This document shows, one piece after another, positions 10,711 through 21,958 of a stretch of DNA of 64,000 nucleotides. The notes under the pieces are model-generated. The model made no database searches and had not been told where the DNA came from. It saw only the letters and a program-made list of their open reading frames with translations. The stretch comes from Odiellus spinosus. Taxonomy: Eukaryota > Arthropoda > Arachnida > Opiliones > Phalangiidae. The stretch lies in contig OY987231.1 in the NCBI GenBank assembly GCA_963920705.1, forward strand, positions 23,944,200-24,008,199. The letters are read 5' to 3'. Position numbers and translations under genes: made by a program. Position 1 is the stretch's first letter, and the number at the start of each line of letters is the position of its first letter.

Positions 10711-12856
10711 AACTATTCCTCGGATGGGGCTTTAGTTTGTTAAGGGCTAACAATCTAATCTTCCGAATTTCTTTCGGAGCTTTTCATGTTAATCCGAAAA
10801 GTAGAGGCTGGTTCGAACCGGGGAACGATTAAGATATATTATCCCAGATTTATTTCGAGTTTAGTTTCTTAGATGGCGCGGGTCTCGTCAATTAAAACCT
10901 ATCATAATAGACTTATGGTAGTATAGAAATGGAGCAGAATTTCAATAAATTTTCTCCTGACGCGGTGTGGGGCTTCGTTCATCTATTTCCAACCCCCCCC
11001 CCTTAATTTTTCCCTTAAAAAGACTATCTGTGATACTTAAATCCCCTTTAAAGTCGCCTTCTTTTCTAGCTTAGCGGACGACGTTGACCATAGCGAATTG
11101 TACTTTCAAAGCTAGGCTACATATGAGAAGGGCATATTAAAGGGGCAAATTTCAGAGAAGATAGGACCTTTAAATGACGTTCCGTTATTTACTTTCTCTT
11201 TTAAGGAGAAACGGGTTGTTTAAAATAGTTCCGCTTGTTTGAAAGTAGAGATTATTTTGTAATTATTATTTATCCCTCCCCCCTCCAACGGTATTTGCTC
11301 CAATTAAATCAATTTTCGATCGCGATATCATCCCTTTTAAGTTAAGTGTGTAGGAAAGAAAATCTTTGACTATCCCGGTACTAACGGATACTAAGTACTA
11401 CCTAGTAGCTCATTTACGAAATATATTAGGTGTTTCCTTCTAACCAGGAAATATTTCTTTTGATTTCGGTGATTATTAAATATTATTGTATAATAATATT
11501 ATAACCGCGCTGGGCGTCGCTAATTGAAAACGAAGTCTTATCATTTTGACGCTTAAGCCGCTTTTTCACTTGGCCCTTATTTAAAATGAAACTTTTAGGG
11601 TTTATGGCTAAAACTATTTAAGGTTTATGGCTAAAAGTGCTAAATAGACAAGCTCGTAATCCTTAAAATAAAGCTAATAAAATTCTAATTTAAATCCCTA
11701 ATGATTTCCTTAATCGTATTAAATATTAGTGGTTTAGTATTTTGGGAAATTTTTCAAGTCTGGATAAATGTTTGTAATAATGTTTTTACGCGGAAAAAAG
11801 CGCCTAAAAAGCGATAACTCTCAGGGATTTTGCGGAAAAGAAGACCCTTGTCCTTCCTTTTTTCCTTTTCCGCGCCCATTGGAAATTTTCCGCCCAATGG
11901 AAAACGAGATTTAAAGGAATAAAGTGCCGCTAAGACAAACATTTTCCCAAAAACAAATCTTTAAATATAGCTTGTCGTTTTCCTTGAACAAAATTCTCTT
12001 ATATCATAACCGTGGTAAATAACAATCAAAATTCGATTAAAAATAACTAATAATTTCTTTACGTCTCAATTTATTAAATTAGAGTGGAAACAAGTTATAT
12101 TTAATAGATTTTGAATCTTCAAGGTCTCGTAATTCGTGGTTAATTATAAAAATCGCGAAATTAAGCCGGTAGAAATTTCAGATTGAAAAATCAAACTAAT
12201 TATAAATGGATTTTTTTATCGTTTTTTTTAACGAGCTGTCCGAAAATAGTTCTCAAATGTTAAAATAAGTTACCAACTACGCTTTAAGTACTTAATTTTA
12301 TTTCAATTTTAAGTTAATGATTAACCAAATTAAAAAAACAATTTAGCGTTTATTGAATAAGATCGGGTTGTCAATATCGTTAGAGTTAAATAATAAATGG
12401 GTATACAGTTTATGAACGTACGTATACGCGTACGTCTAGTTACAACGCGAACCAGACGAGATATTTTCTATTAAAGATAGCTACGAGTACGCGTACGATT
12501 TCTTCGTTCGTTCGCTCAAACTCTGAAGTTATTTATATAAGCGAACAAATATGGAACCGCGCAGCCCTCTCCCGTACCCTTAATACATTCCTAGTACTAT
12601 TACTCAACCAGATTAGGTTAGATTAAGCTAACCCTTATCGAAGAAACTTTCGTAACTCCGGGAATTAAGAGCCACGATAAAATAGAAAATCTTTATTACC
12701 TTTATCAATCAATAGAAACTCGTGGGAATTATTTCTTAATAAGTTTATAATAGATAATCGATCACATATTGGGTATTTCCGAGATTTTAGGCGCGTTTCT
12801 CTACCACCGAGAAGCGTTCCCACCAAAGTAGATGGCAAAAACCGAGGCTTACTTAC

Positions 12857-13230
12857 CTTCTCGTTGTTGTTTTGACGTTTTGCTATCGCGAAATTGTTAT
12901 TCCTCGTCCCGGCGAGACTCTCATTAAAGTTAAACGCGCGTTTCCCGTATAATAAAACCTAGAGTTTTGTAAGAATATTTTCACCGAGAATTTCGTGACG
13001 TAACGAAGCGTGAATTTGGTCGTATCTGGCGTCGTACCGGGCCTTTTCCGATATATTTCCAAAGATAGCCCCGTCACCGCCGCCCGGCTTCACTTCGTAG
13101 CGCGTCCCCCGACAAACCGCAATTTCGCTATTTCGTTATTATCTCGTTCTTTTTTATTTTTCCCCGAATTTCGATTAGTTTTGGTTTGGTTCCTTTGCTT
13201 CCGCCGCCACTCGTGGCCAGAACAACAATA
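12857..13230 (-). other. Candidate CPT1 non-coding first exon
   Basis: On the minus strand a near-consensus donor, GAGAAG|GTAAGTAAG, ends at 12857. It is the best donor I found upstream of CPT1 and could join the acceptor at 8249 across a 4.6-kb intron. The 5' limit is arbitrary because I cannot see a start site. A plus-strand 73-codon frame overlaps it but has no recognisable content. Confidence 0.25.
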
Positions 13231-13494
13231 ACATCGAACACCCCCGCGCAACCCCCTTCGCCCTCGAGAACTATAGCTATAGTCTACGCTATAACGCTAT
13301 CCTAGCTACGTCTAAGAGGACAATACGTTGAACGAATCCTACGTTACCAGCGAAGACCGTCTACATTCTAAGCCTAGGTCACGCTCCTTTCCAGTCTCCA
13401 CCTTTAATAGGGGAAAAACACGTTTCGTAATAGTGTAGCCGACAGTACCTCGCCTATTTATACTCGACCTCAAACAGTATCGAAAGTAAACGCG

Positions 13495-13740
13495 TTAAAG
13501 CGGATGTACACGGACATCTTTTCACGCGTTTCACGCACGCGCGCTCGTAGAAGTACCATTAAGCCGGATTCACACAGACCTCTTCACACGCGTTGGGCGC
13601 GCGAGCTCGAAACGCGTGAAAATAGGTCCGTGTGCATCCGGCTTTAGCGCGCGAGCTCGAAACGCGTGAAAATAGGTCCGTGGGCATCCGGCTTTAGCGC
13701 GCGAGCTCGAAACGCTTGAAAATAGGTCCGTGGGCATCCG
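13495..13740. mobile_element. GCCGGAT-ended MITE with internal expansion (family D)
   Basis: Left ends at 13495 and 13556 read TTAAAGCGGATGTACACGG and TTAAGCCGGATTCACACAG. Three right ends read GGTCCGTGTGCATCCGG or GGTCCGTGGGCATCCG. Left and right ends are complementary (TTTTCACGCG with CGCGTGAAAA as well). The element looks like a nested or tandemly extended inverted-repeat transposon, strongly CpG-rich. It has no coding capacity. A related piece lies at about 32065-32141. Confidence 0.55.
13597..13740. repeat. 50-bp tandem repeat, three copies
   Basis: Copies start at 13597, 13647 and 13697 with GCGCGCGAGCTCGAAACGC and end in GCATCCG(GCTTTA). The period is exactly 50. Copies differ at only a few bases (TGTGCAT/TGGGCAT, CGCGTG/CGCTTG), so the expansion looks recent. 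It is built from the right end of the family D element. Confidence 0.85.
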
Positions 13741-13754
13741 TGTTAAATCACCTA

Positions 13755-13882
13755 GCTTACGCGAATTTAGCTCTTAAAATACCACAGATTAAGCGTATAT
13801 ATGCTAAAATCCCATAGATTACGCGTATATATGTTAAAATCTCGTAAATTAGGCAAATTTCGGTCAAAATCCCGTAGATTAT
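13755..13882. repeat. 30-bp tandem repeat, about four copies
   Basis: The word (T/C)AAAAT recurs at 13775, 13805, 13835 and 13865. It is followed by CCCATAGATT/CTCGTAAATT-like text and, in two copies, by CGTATATATG. The copies are diverged. The array lies directly after the 50-bp array. Confidence 0.65.
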
Positions 13883-14130
13883 AACATCACGCCGCGTATA
13901 AATGTACTTTTTTAGATGTTGGAGGCTAAACTACATTTTGGTATATAATTGGTGTAGTGCGCGCGCGTCCCCTGCATGGCCGCGAAAGCGTCGGAGTGTT
14001 TGGCAGCCGTCAGCTGAGAAGAAGAGGTGACGCCTCGTTTCTCTTCCCCCCCCCCCCTTTCTTTATCAAATACTCTTAATTCCAAATAAACGCGGCATTT
14101 CCGGATTTTAGCTCCAGAGAGATTATAAAG

Positions 14131-14278
14131 ATAAAGCGGGAATGAAACCTTTTTATTCCGTTTTCTATAATAGTAAGAACCCGTTTTGTTTTAAAACCCT
14201 CTTAATCGATGGTGTCCATCCACTCGATTTTAACATTCGAAAAGTTTTCTTGCCACTTCATTATCCCTTTATTTTAAA
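14131..14278. mobile_element. Short family F-like MITE
   Basis: The left end AAAGCGGGAATGAAACC and the right end CACTTCATTATCCCTTTATT resemble the ends of the TTAAAGGG family (copies at 10469 and 20896). The body is about 110 bp and has no coding capacity. Boundaries are approximate. Confidence 0.35.
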
Positions 14279-15036
14279 GTTACGAAATTTAAAGAATCTC
14301 GTTAAAGGGATACTTAAACGTTAAGAGTGAATTCTTTTTCAATTTGAGCTACGAAATTACCCTCGGTGAAATTGTAAGCGACATAAAATAGGATGATTAT
14401 TTTTGACTTAAATGGAAACTATCGAGACTGGTGGGCCTTGGTCAAAATTAATTTATTCATTTTCGACTAAAACTGAGCTGGCGGCTTATCGTGAAGTATT
14501 ATTTAAAATTTAGATGGCCTTACGGTCTCCGTGGTGGCCAAAAATATGGAAATTTGCGTTGTTTTTTAGACGTTAATTCGTATTGAAAACATTCGGTGGT
14601 TCCTAAACTAAGGTTGGGTACCTTCTTTTGTTCTACGTCATATTTATTAACCTAATTTTAATTTTCATCTATTAAATTGGCGTAAATAGCTAAAAGTGGT
14701 TCGTTATTTCAGTATCGATTAGTTTTTTACGGGATAATGTGGCGCCTCCTTTTGGGGTAGCTTGGAGATGTTAAATTTAAATGCATTTTTTTTGACAATT
14801 TAAAAATGACACTTCATTATCTTCAGTCTCCCTTTAAAAATTAACTTAAAATATTCTTAAATATTTTATAATATTTTTAATATATTAATGACTTCCTAAA
14901 TTAAATTAATTTATTTTAATTAGGGCATTTAATTATTATAATAGGTTTAAAGAATTTTTTGGAGAAAAATGTAAACTTGGAAAGTCGAAAATTTAATTTA
15001 AAAAATCGATTTTGCCACTCTAACTCAAAATCTATA

Positions 15037-15323
15037 AAAGCTACTGTCACGCTAGTTTTCTTAATCGATTTGAACGGGAAAATCAAATCGATATTCAAAT
15101 CACCACGAATCGTTTTAATTAGTGTCAAATTTTCACGCCTTATCTTTATAAATCGATTTATCGTAGCTTCGTCTATCGGTTGTTGAAACTGGTTCCCGAA
15201 GCAGTTTCGACCAAATCGAATCAAATCGATTCTAGAAAAGACGGTTTCCGGTTCACGCGCTCGAGCGAAACCTTATGAAATGATTTAAATCGATTCGAAG
15301 CTGCCTAGTACGAACGCGGCTTT
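15037..15323. mobile_element. ATCGATTT-rich MITE, copy 1
   Basis: The left end AAAGCTACTGTCACGCTAG and the right end CTAGTACGAACGCGGCTTT form a weak inverted pair. Inside are repeated AATCGATTT / AAATCGATT words, TTTATAAATCGATTTATCG, and GGTTGTTGAAAC. Two further copies lie at 27664 and 36619 (the latter reversed). It is non-coding. Open frames of 75 and 102 codons on opposite strands here are side effects of the palindromic composition. Confidence 0.6.
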
Positions 15324-15858
15324 ATTGGAACGTTTCATTATCCCTTTATGAACAAATGCGACCGTTTTTCGTCGCTTTGTCTTAAGATCTCGCTCGAGTC
15401 GCTCCATTGGTTTGAATTTTTCATAAATAGGGGAAACTCTGGAGCGCAAACTTTGCTTTCCTATAATTACGACCTCTCGAGGAAGAAACGTCCAATTTCG
15501 CCATAAATTAGATTATCGCTATTCCGTTTATTTATAATTAAATAAAAACAATCGAGGCTAAAATATTGTAAATTTCATTTCCCCAATTCTTCAAAGGGAA
15601 GCTAAACTAGGAAATTATTTTTAGCGTGTCTATAGTATTATTCAGGAAGGGTAAATGAGCTTATCTAGAAGATAAGTTATATACTTATGATACGAGGTAT
15701 CCGAATTACGCTAAAATCTGGAAAATATTCTAATTTCCTAATTGTTAAGCCTAATAGAGTCGATTTGACTGACATTTAAGGGCCCGGGAAAACTGGTTAT
15801 TAGAAATGATTCAAAATCTTCAGAGTGATCATTTTCATTGATATATCTCTTTTTACAG

Positions 15859-15933
15859 ATCAGCTTTTGTTGACGTCATCCTGGAATGACTACATGAAGA
15901 AAAAAATTTCAAATTCGCTTTCTACGATTTTCG
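15859..15933 (+). other. Possible exon with strong splice sites
   Basis: A pyrimidine-rich acceptor, CTCTTTTTACAG|ATC, is followed 75 nt later by a near-consensus donor, TTCG|GTGAGT. Of three frames only one is open (about 24 residues, reading LLLTSSWNDYMKKK), entering and leaving in phase 1. It could be a 5' non-coding exon of the plus-strand gene whose start codon is at 18550, or chance. A TGACGTCA palindrome sits inside it at 15871. Confidence 0.3.
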
Positions 15934-16367
15934 GTGAGTTTTTAAAGTTTTTCCTTTATTTCTATCTATCTTTTGTACCCCTATGTTCCTTAATTACGCG
16001 CGTAATTGGGGCGGAAACTCGTAATTATAATTACGCCTTTTATCGAGTAACCAGCCACGGAGTATAGGGTTAGGTACGCCTAAGTATTCAATTACATGGC
16101 TAGTAAAATACTGATCTATAGGGGTGTAATATTTAAATTGAGCAGCTGACGCTGATTAATGACGTAGCAATCGAGGAAAAATAGAACTTTATATTATATT
16201 TTTGAACGGAAAATAGGAACAGCCTCGCTGTAAATACAGACTGCTTGATTTAGGACGAGTTCTTACGTTAATACATATATCAAAATACAAAATACGGCTA
16301 CTACGTTATATTCACGTTCATTTTCTTAAGTACCGTGATAATCACGAAGGAAAACATTTAAAGTTCT

Positions 16368-16687
16368 AAGGGTATTTCCACAGGTCAGGGAAATCAAGGG
16401 AAACTCGGGGAATTTGAAAATGAACCAAAAAAGTCAGGCAATTTTAAGGTATTTTAAAAAGTCAGGGAATTTAAAGATCTTTCAAGAAGCCATGAAATTG
16501 CGATCATTATCCGCGGAAAAGATTATCAGCTGACGGCGTGTCAGTTGTATAGATTAGAACAAAGATACGCGTACAACAAAGTTTGGCGAACGCGATTATA
16601 TAAATAATAAAAGCTTAAAAATTGTGTAGTATTATTAGGGAAAAATCTGCAAAAGTCAGGGAATGTGAAAAAACTGTGGCAACCCCG
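16368..16687. mobile_element. CAGGG-type MITE (family A), left end decayed
   Basis: The element begins around AGGGTATTTCCACAGGTCAG and ends AACTGTGGCAACCCCG. It shares with the copy at 21618 a long core containing TTATCCGCGGAAAAGATT, CAGCTGACGGCGTGTCAG and GTTTGGCGAACGCGATTAT. GTCAGGGAA words flank the core. It is non-coding. Confidence 0.6.
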
Positions 16688-17575
16688 CAATATTAATGCA
16701 AAGTGATGATAATAGTGGGTGTAACGAAGAAATCGTTAATGATTTTCGAGATTAAATTTTAACGAGCAGTCCTATTTAAAAAGACATTAGTAGTCGCGCT
16801 AATTTCAATATAATCCAATCAAAATAAATCCATTAACAAACGAGACGCGGTTCGTTTCGTTCTCGCAAAAATGAAATACAAAACTAATTAGTTACGGAAG
16901 GTTAGTAATTAGTTCTATAATTACTACGAGTTTTATAATTGACTACGAGTGATATTATAAATTATCATCATATTACTTAGAATCGAAAATCATTATTTTG
17001 TGGCGTTTAAAGGACAAGCTTTTCGAGTTGTCCCAACGACTTTTTATTACCAATAAAGAACAGTCTTAAAAAACGTTTAGCCTTAGTTAACTAAGACGAG
17101 CGGTTGACCTTTGGAGCCCCCAAGCTTGAGAAGTTTAGCCTCTTGGTTGTTACACTATATTCTTGGCCCCCTCCATACCTGATGGGTTTCCTACTTCTCC
17201 GATTTTTTAGCTAGCTCGTATAGGCGCTATGATATAGAAACTACTAAATTTAAGGGGCCAATTTAATTAAAAATTAATGAACTTCCAATTAAAATCGATA
17301 TTTAGATTAATTATCGTGGCTGTTAAGGAGCTGATTACGATTAAGAAGTTTTATATCAGAAAATAACATTATTAAAAATGAAACGCTTTATCGCTTTAGA
17401 TAACGTAATCATCTTTATAATTGGCGAAAGATGTAGGGTATCTGTAGACCGAGTAATGCTAGTTTAACATAATGACCAAGAAATCGTTGGCAATCCTTAA
17501 CAGACCCGTTTAATTAACGTAATGTTTTCTTGAACACTGATATTCTATCATTTAAGTTTAGGTCCTAACCCACCC

Positions 17576-17856
17576 CAAGGAGGATCAGAGAAGGAGAGGA
17601 AATGTGGGGACGGCGCGGTTCCTACTGCGTCGGCCTAAACTCCCACTCTGGGAGAACGGGGGTAGAGACGTTTCGTGGTAAAATGTTGTCGCGTGGGTAA
17701 AACGAATCCTTTATGAGACGCGCTAGCTAGCGACCACGTGACAACAGTTTACCTCGAGAATTTCCTATCCCCCCTTTCCACCCGAGTGGGAGGTTGGCTC
17801 TTCTCTCTCTAACTCAACGCAGCCCCACATTTCCTCTCCTTCTCTGATCCTCCTTG
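17576..17856. mobile_element. Foldback MITE with 7-bp TSD (family C), copy 1
   Basis: The ends are CAAGGAGGATCAGAGAAGGA and its exact complement. The whole 281 bp folds back on itself: CCCACTC/GAGTGGG arms, AACAGTTTACC/GGTAAAATGTTG arms and a CTAGCTAG segment near the centre. It is flanked by an exact 7-bp direct repeat CCCACCC at 17569-17575 and 17857-17863. The terminus fits the hAT pattern YARNG, but hAT elements usually duplicate 8 bp. It is non-coding and is inverted relative to the copies at 45827 and 50584. Confidence 0.85.
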
Positions 17857-18120
17857 CCCACCCTAACCCCCGAAAGAAATAGCCCAAGATCGAGGCAATT
17901 TAGCTGTTCTTTCATACGGTTATACCCGTATTGTTTTATAGCCCTCTTATTGGGCAAACTAGCGATGACGCTATAACCCAGGGATTCAAATTTTTGCACC
18001 TTATATATAATATCCAATGAAAAGGCTTAGCGGAAACGGAAACGCTAGTAAACCACCTCGCGGTTGATCGGCGAAACTTTCGCGGGAGTTTTATTTCTCT
18101 ACTCGGTCTCTATTTACTCC

Positions 18121-18549
18121 TAGTAAAGGGTGGTTGGCCAAAAACGAGTTTGGCCAAATTTTTTTTTTTGTAAGACGTAACGTCGCGAGCGCCACTCCTC
18201 CGGTTCCTCCGCCCGATCATTCGGGTCTTTTCTTCTCCGGAACCGAGAGCGTCAGTTAGTCAACCCCGAGCTCTCGGAGCGGAACCCACTTTTAGCGGAG
18301 AGTCTAGAGAACTTGGAGAAGACGCGCGTGTTGGACGGGATAAAAAGGAGCGACTCGTCTTTTTTAACGCGCGTAATCCTTCGGGGGATTGATCCGGATT
18401 TCGATGAGCTAGTAACCCCAAAAAACGTATTTTCTACCAGCGCGAAAGTGTCAAACGCGCCCGAGCCTTCGGTGTTGTTTATCGAAACGGGAGCGCGCGT
18501 GTCTTCATCTTTTATTGGAATAAACATTTCTTAGATTTTCTTGACGACC
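18121..18549 (+). promoter_or_regulatory. CpG-rich leader before a signal-peptide exon
   Basis: Directly upstream of the ATG at 18550, CpG and GAG/CTC words become dense. From 18181 to 18534 the plus strand has 118 codons without a stop but no ATG, and the minus strand is also open over 18252-18527. I read it as promoter plus 5' UTR of the plus-strand gene. The alternative is an exon of that gene read in the stop-free frame. An AG at 18534-18535 before ATTTTCTTGACG could be a splice acceptor joining an upstream non-coding exon. Confidence 0.35.
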
Positions 18550-18583
18550 ATGCTATGGATTTTCGCCTCCTTTTTCCTCGCTG
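18550..18583 (+). CDS. Putative first coding exon: signal peptide
   Basis: ATG at 18550 opens MLWIFASFFLA, then a strong donor, GCTG|GTGAGT, ends the exon in phase 1. The acceptor at 51699 continues in the same phase and gives MLWIFASFFLAVA|SPELS, a hydrophobic core followed by an A-x-A site, as signal peptidase requires at -3 and -1. The cleavage motif is completed only by the join, which is the main support for it. I do not recognise the protein. It would be secreted or a type I membrane protein. Another frame through the same two exons is also open but has no such feature. Confidence 0.45.
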
Positions 18584-20895
18584 GTGAGTCTTAGCTTCCT
18601 AATTTTATCCCGTTTCTTTACAATTTCCTTCAGAAATTGAGATATAGCCCCCCCCCCCTGCATTAATCTACTACACTGAAATTAAGAGGTGGTATTTTTA
18701 GTAAAACTCTCGGTTTTAAAGCCAAATAATTCTGGCTATAAAATGGATATTATATGTGTATAAGTGTGTAGGGTCGCTCGGTTGAGAACTTGGGTACAAG
18801 GCGCGCTTTTCATAGTTCTCTTCGTTACGTAATGACGGTGGGCCAAAAATAATTTACTGTAATAGAGATAATCATTTTGTATCTTCAGTAAGAATACCTT
18901 GTTAGACTCCTGATAAAAATAAATGGAATGGGTGATAAAAAATCTATTACAAACTATAAACTATGGACATAAATTGTATTTAAAAAAATACAAACATATA
19001 ATATAAAAAACCAACTTTAGGGACATGACCCCTGCCCCCCTCCCTTCTTTCCTTGGTTATAGGCGTAATCATAGCTAGGTAGATTTAACGCCAACGGCAG
19101 ACGTCAGTTCCTAGTTTGGTCGGCACTGTTTGGACCGTTAGAGTGCGCTTATGAACGCTAGGTTTAAATATTATTCCACTTTATTAAGTAAGATAGATTC
19201 GTGTCCGGTAGTTAAGTACTAACTTAACTCGAAGGTTATCGATATTTTGTACATGGCCGGTAGCCACGGATCATCATCCAATAGGGGGAGGAGGGTCTTA
19301 GGTCTTAATTTCACTCTTTTTATATCCCATTGGTCGGGAAGTTATATCGCCCTCTCACTTTCCCCCTGGCAGTCGTCGACAAAAAGTCTATGGATTTATT
19401 TTAATAATACGCTTGACCACGTTCTGGCTAGCCGTGTCAGGGAAGAGGGTGGGATTTGACGCAACGTCATTGACGCTTGATGTCTTTTAATACTCTTCTC
19501 TTCGTCATCATCCCCGTTTCGAAACTCGATCCCTTAGTTCTAATCCCTTTAAGCGCGGGATGCTTGAAACGCTTCGAATGGGAGAACTTTTAATTTTATT
19601 ATTTTTATTCCATTCCACTACTTTTCTTCCGGGCCTCCGTCTCCCTTCTTCGAAATTAAGCTCTTCCTTCCAAAAATTGATTTTTCGCCTTACCCGGCGA
19701 AAGCTTACTTTCGTCCTTTATGGCCCTATAGGTAACGTAAAGGCGCGTTTTCACCGGCCCGAAGTCGCGATTAGGGGTGTCAAGTTTTAAGTATAAAAGA
19801 GAGAGCCCAGCTCGTCCTTCCAATGTCAGTTTTCTTGAAATAATTTCATTCGTAGTACTTATCTTTACGATATACCATTATGGTTACGTATCTTTGTCAA
19901 AACATAGTCCCAAATTGATATCTAAAATTCTAGCTTCTCAAAAATGAAATTCTAAATTCCTCGTTAGGCCTAATTTACTTTTGAATTGATGAAGCGCGTG
20001 TCTCGTGGGAGTTTGGTTCTGATTGGCTCGTTGGTAATGGTAGGAATTTTCATACCCGCGTTTATTATATAAAACTTTAATAAATATTTTCTAATAGTTT
20101 TTGTACTTAAGAAATTAGTGAAAATATTCGGGGTGGCGTATTTTTACGGAAGGAATCTGAATGTTTACGGGTTTAAATATTAGACGTGGTTTAGATTATT
20201 AGACAGGGCCAAAAACCGAGGAAGATTTTAACCATCGTCTGGTTCTTGTCAACCCCGAGAGAGATCCATCTTCTTGAAATTTCCAACGTACTAAAATAGT
20301 TTTTTTAACGAAAATATTGTAGGCCTAAAATTATATTTTAAGTTTTCTCGGTTATGTTTTACGAAAAAGTAAAAGTTTCGGGTCTTGATGGATCTCGGCC
20401 GTTTTTTTTTTCCTTTGATACGTACTATAGGTTTTTTTATTTCATTGGGTTGTTTACGAAGGTTAAATAAGATTTCTTCGTGACGCGATCCGTAATAGTA
20501 ATAAAGTCTCGGTAGTCGTAATTATTGGTCGCGTATTCCATTGGCGGATGATGGAACCTAGTCGAGGAACTCGAATGTCGTCGTGACACGCGAAAATCGC
20601 ATCGAGATCCGTCTACCTACCTAGTCCTAATCTCTTCTACGTTAATAATCTCGAGGGGAATTTTGTCCGTTCCAATGGTTTTAAAACGAGAGAGCCCTTT
20701 AGTTTAGAGGGGGAGGAGACCCCGACTCCGATAATATTTAGCCACACGCTGTTACCCCACGCACGCCACTAGCCTTAATATAAAAACAAACGCTTGTAAA
20801 TCTTAACTAACCACGATAATCAATCTTCGAATACGCTGTTCAGCGGCGAACGCGCGCTTTTTCCAACGGAATTTCGAGCCCATTTTATAAATGTA

Positions 20896-21213
20896 TTAAA
20901 GGGAGAGTGCAACCTAATTTTTTTATCGATTACCTAATCCAACGGTAAACGAGATTTACAAAAATTAGAATTAAATCTTAATCCTACGGATTAGCCCGAA
21001 TTTCTTCGCGTTGATTGGTCAATGAACGATCGACGGACCTTCTTTCATTGGTCGCTGACTCTTCAACGCGAAGAAATTCGGCTGATATCCGGCTAAGCTC
21101 ATTTTCCAATTTAATTCTAGTTCGTAAATTTATTTATTGGTTCATTAGGCCGCTATTTAAACGATAAAGAATCGATGGAAAAAAGGCTCGTTTGGTTTCA
21201 TTATCCCTTTAAA
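20896..21213. mobile_element. TTAAAGGG-ended MITE (family F)
   Basis: The left end TTAAAGGGAGAGTGCAACC pairs imperfectly with the right end GGTTTCATTATCCCTTTAA. Inside, CGAATTTCTTCGCGTTGA near 21000 is the inverse of TCAACGCGAAGAAATTCG near 21064. That stem also contains ATTGGTC words seen in the other copies. It is 318 bp and non-coding. Confidence 0.6.
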
Positions 21214-21617
21214 GGGCGTTATTTAAGCCTTAATGTAGTTGAAGTTAATCGCGAGTTTTAAAATTAAAACAATTAGGAGAACGTCGGTAAATAAAAGCGT
21301 TATTAATTTTAAAGTTCAGTAACCGTGGCTGAAATGCAATTACTAATTAAGTTGAGTCCGAGTTGCGTACGCCATTCTCCCCATTGCCTTTATTTATACC
21401 ATTAGCGCCTAAAACTTTATCATAGTAGAATAGTGGAATGCCCGAATAAAGTTAACCCCCTTTCCATTGGATAAATATTAAAAATTTACCTGTTTTACAA
21501 ATATTTCTTATTTCGAATAAATAATTGCTTTTTTATGGGAATGTTTTCATATAAAGATTTCCTTAAAATCTTCGTTGTGGCGAACCCTTTTTCACGGACT
21601 GACCAGAGAGAATGAAA

Positions 21618-21958
21618 CAGGGTTGACACGGGTCAGGGAAAACAGAGAAAAGTCAGGGAATTTGAAAAATAACAATTTTTAAGATATTTTAAAAGTCAGG
21701 GAATTTTAAGATGCATTATTCTAAAAGTCAGGGAATTTAAAGGTCTTTCGAGAAGCCAGGAAATTGCAATCATTATCCGCGGAAAAGATTCTCAGCTGAC
21801 GGCGTGTCAGTTGTATAGATTAGAACAAAGATACGCGCGCAACAAAGTTTGGCGAACGCGATTATATAAAAAGTAAAAGCTTAAAAATTGTTAAAAAAGG
21901 TCAGGGAAAACCTGCAAAAGTCAGGGAATTTGAATCTGAAAAAACTTTGCCAACCCTG
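21618..21958. mobile_element. CAGGG-ended MITE (family A)
   Basis: The ends are CAGGGTTGACACGGGTCAGG and CTTTGCCAACCCTG, with GTCAGGGAA words near both. The core from about 21755 to 21865 is nearly identical to the copy at 16368 (CAGCTGACGGCGTGTCAG, ATAGATTAGAACAAAGATAC), indicating fairly recent activity. No target duplication was recognised. Confidence 0.65.

Larger units (their letters stand above)
8250..13494. other. CPT1 upstream region, no coding gene seen
   Basis: About 5 kb of A+T-rich sequence without a recognisable protein. It contains a TGACGTCA palindrome at 8858, one TTAAAGGG-ended MITE at 10469-10710, and several CCCTTTAA words (8988, 9551, 11046). It also contains minus-strand splice donors with the GTAAGT core ending at 12857, 9966 and 9549. 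If the CPT1 transcript has a non-coding first exon, this is the likely first intron. The short open frames in it match nothing I know. Confidence 0.4.

Noticed and set aside
10805-10825. Palindromic GGTTCGAACC that could suggest a tRNA
   Set aside because: No cloverleaf can be drawn from the flanking bases.
14916-15224. Opposed open frames of 102 and 75 codons
   Set aside because: They lie over the ATCGATTT-rich MITE, whose palindromic words keep both strands open.
17814-18017. 67-codon minus-strand frame that reads protein-like
   Set aside because: It begins inside the right arm of a MITE and has no family resemblance; chance is the simpler reading.
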